A stretch of 64,000 bases of DNA from Lolium rigidum. Lineage: Eukaryota > Streptophyta > Magnoliopsida > Poales > Poaceae. The position numbers and the translations under genes are program-made. Location: assembly GCF_022539505.1 (NCBI RefSeq), contig NC_061510.1, forward strand, positions 100,890,292 to 100,954,291, given 5' to 3'. This document shows positions 63,001 to 64,000 of the stretch, one piece after another (the stretch's first letter is position 1; each line of letters starts with the position of its first letter). The notes beneath the pieces were generated by a model. It was not told where the DNA came from and searched no databases. It saw nothing but the letters and a program-made list of their open reading frames with translations.

Positions 63001-64000
63001 TGTTTCTCACTTGTGACACCACAGTCCATCTTGTTTCAATATGTCTGACAAAAATGGCATGCTTGTGCAGGATGATTATGTTTGTGCATTTTGTGATGAT
63101 GGTGGCTCCTTGATATGGTAGGTCTACTACTCATTTGTCTAGGATTTTTTTATGCGGGGTAATATATTTTGTTCTTAGGTTAATCTGGGAATTGTTGGAG
63201 AGTTTTACCACTAGTCTACATATAATTACACATATTGGTTGAAACATATGTATTTTTTTTGTCTTTTTTGTACAAAAAGTTAATGTTGAATGCATTTATT
63301 CTAAATCGAGCATTTTGCTCATATGTAATATTTCCTCCATATTCAAAGTTGCCATCACTGCTCAAGCTTGCTATTTAACATTCTGTATATCTATTTGAGT
63401 AACCTGATTGCATAACTCATCTAGCTTGCATTGCATAAGCGTTTGTTCATCTTGCATTGCATGAACACTAAAAAAAATTGTTGAATGCCCTATTCCATAT
63501 GATAGACTGTCTATCTTTTCCCTGAAAAAGCGTATTTTTTTTATCTATAAGCAAATAAAGCATACTTCTTTTGCGGATCAAGCAGTCTTCTACCTTGGTG
63601 GGTAGCGGAGAATCAAGTCAATATCGGAGTATTTCTCTAGCTGCTGCTGAATCAACCTGGATTGAATCATTACTCTCTGAACTAGGCTGTACTTCGTCTT
63701 CCCCTCCTACAATCTGCTCTTGTTATCAATTGAAGTTCTGTATCAAGGGGAGCTGGCGTGATCCCTGACTGAAAATTGCCAAAACATTGCAGTCTTATGT
63801 TGAGGACCATGCCAGCTCCTCTGGATTGAAGGGATTTTCCTGTTCCATTTTTTGAGAAAGGCCCTTATGTATGTATACTTTTTTTGGGAGTATATGCACT
63901 ATACTTCGTTTCTAGTATAATTCTTAATCTTGCTGACCTGGAAAAGCAACAACACATATTCTTATTGTAGGTGTGAAGGTGAATGTGGAAGGTTGTTTCA
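60077..64000 (+). CDS. PHD-finger protein gene, 5' part (four exons)
   Basis: Proposed exons are 60077-60194 (ATG start, GTAAGT donor), 62455-62531 (acceptor TTCCAAACAG, donor GTAAAA), 63071-63117 (acceptor GTGCAG, donor GTAGGT) and 63971-64000 (acceptor ATTGTAG, continuing beyond the window). Phases agree at every junction: 118 nt, then 77 nt, then 47 nt. Exons 3 and 4 join into YVCAFCDDGG, LIWCEGEC and a following LFH, i.e. the CxxC, CxxxC and His of a PHD-type zinc finger. The spacing resembles the finger of EDM2-like chromatin proteins, but the family is not certain. The N-terminal 65 residues are unremarkable. PHD fingers bind histone tails, so a nuclear role is inferred. Confidence 0.6.
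60375..61300 (+). pseudogene. Decayed LINE reverse transcriptase 3' part (in intron 1)
   Basis: The frame near 60400 reads FSALSPYIFALMIDKVTKDI...CILFGDVDVLVDES, corresponding to the LINE reverse transcriptase box whose usual FADD reads FGDV here. Downstream fragments in several frames match the end of plant LINE ORF2 (KCDFS, FRYLESM, AMLYGA, RLRLFGHSQ-type, RRPKLTRED). The 3' tail includes GGGTTTCATCTCTAGTCTACCCC (61249), a common LINE 3' end. Many stops and indels show an old insertion. It shares the orientation of the host gene. Confidence 0.75.
61585..61844. mobile_element. Stowaway-type MITE in intron 1
   Basis: 260 bp flanked by TA at 61583-61584 and 61845-61846. The ends CTTCCTCCGTTCC and GGAATGGATGAAG are slightly degraded Stowaway inverted repeats. 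AT-rich interior, no ORF. Confidence 0.75.
62532..63070 (+). other. Intron 2 of the PHD-finger gene
   Basis: No element is recognised. Its first 60 bp resemble the start of intron 1 (60228-60298), including GTGGTAAAA, CATATAG/CATGT and CTCTTTCA..ATTATGAATTTA, indicating a duplicated exon-intron border. Confidence 0.5.
63560..63730 (+). pseudogene. Copia RNase H fossil in intron 3
   Basis: The frame at 63571 reads IKQSSTLVGSGESSQYRSISLAAAESTWIESLLSELG. This is the copia RNase H pattern (KQ-x-x-V-x-x-S-(S/T)-x-E-(S/A)-E-Y-R followed by E-x-x-W-(I/L)-x-x-LL-x-ELG). Only about 50 residues remain, without flanking LTRs. Confidence 0.7.

Overview
The window is a block of nested transposable elements typical of a large Triticeae-type grass genome (wheat, rye or barley relatives), with one probable host gene entering at the right end. 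The assignment rests on an Angela/BARE1-type LTR, two Sabrina-like elements, Stowaway MITEs, CACTA elements with Triticeae-style ends, and almost no unique sequence before about 59.6 kb. A 100-base run of N at 43523-43622 marks a scaffold gap.

Layout. 1-7164 is the 3' part of a CACTA transposon: transposase C-terminus, then a multi-exon second gene with a Ptta/En/Spm-like part and a Ulp1-type cysteine protease, then subterminal repeats and the TIR. It abuts a gypsy gag fragment (7165-7656). A Sabrina-like element (7657-12104) lacks its own 3' LTR and joins a related LTR of a second type (12105-13700). The last 186 bp of another CACTA follow. A SIRE/Maximus-like copia ('copia A') then runs from 13887 to 34894 and holds two later insertions. 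One is a gag-only gypsy in minus orientation (16944-24005, TSD GATGG). The other is a complete Sabrina-like element (25332-34362, TSD TCTAC), whose 5' LTR carries a 2167-bp Helitron inserted exactly between A and T. Another copia of the same lineage ('copia C', 34895-37847) is interrupted by a truncated Angela (37848-43331). After the gap comes a truncated type-2 Sabrina relative (to 46036). A third SIRE/Maximus-like copia ('copia D') lies on the minus strand (48217-55768) and interrupts the gag of a minus-strand gypsy ('gypsy E', to 58370). A foldback structure and a dispersed repeat follow.

From about 59.65 kb there is a plausible promoter (two GGCCCAT motifs and a telo-box) and the 5' part of a plus-strand gene. 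Four exons splice in phase into a PHD-type zinc finger (60077 to past 64000). Its introns hold a decayed LINE, a Stowaway MITE and a copia RNase H fossil.

The most interesting pattern is in copia A and copia D. Each has clusters of short dyad-symmetric CCGG motifs just upstream of the LTR TATA box. Each repeats the clusters at two sites flanking a tiny (10-nt) first exon of an accessory gene (ORF3) downstream of pol. The core motif differs between the elements: GGTC/GACC-flanked in A, GGATAATCC in D. The gag-only gypsy shows a comparable cluster of GCCGAT/ATCGGC in its LTR and 3' non-coding region. This looks like element-specific cis motifs, possibly paired with an element-encoded accessory protein. 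The architecture is visible in the sequence; the function is inference.
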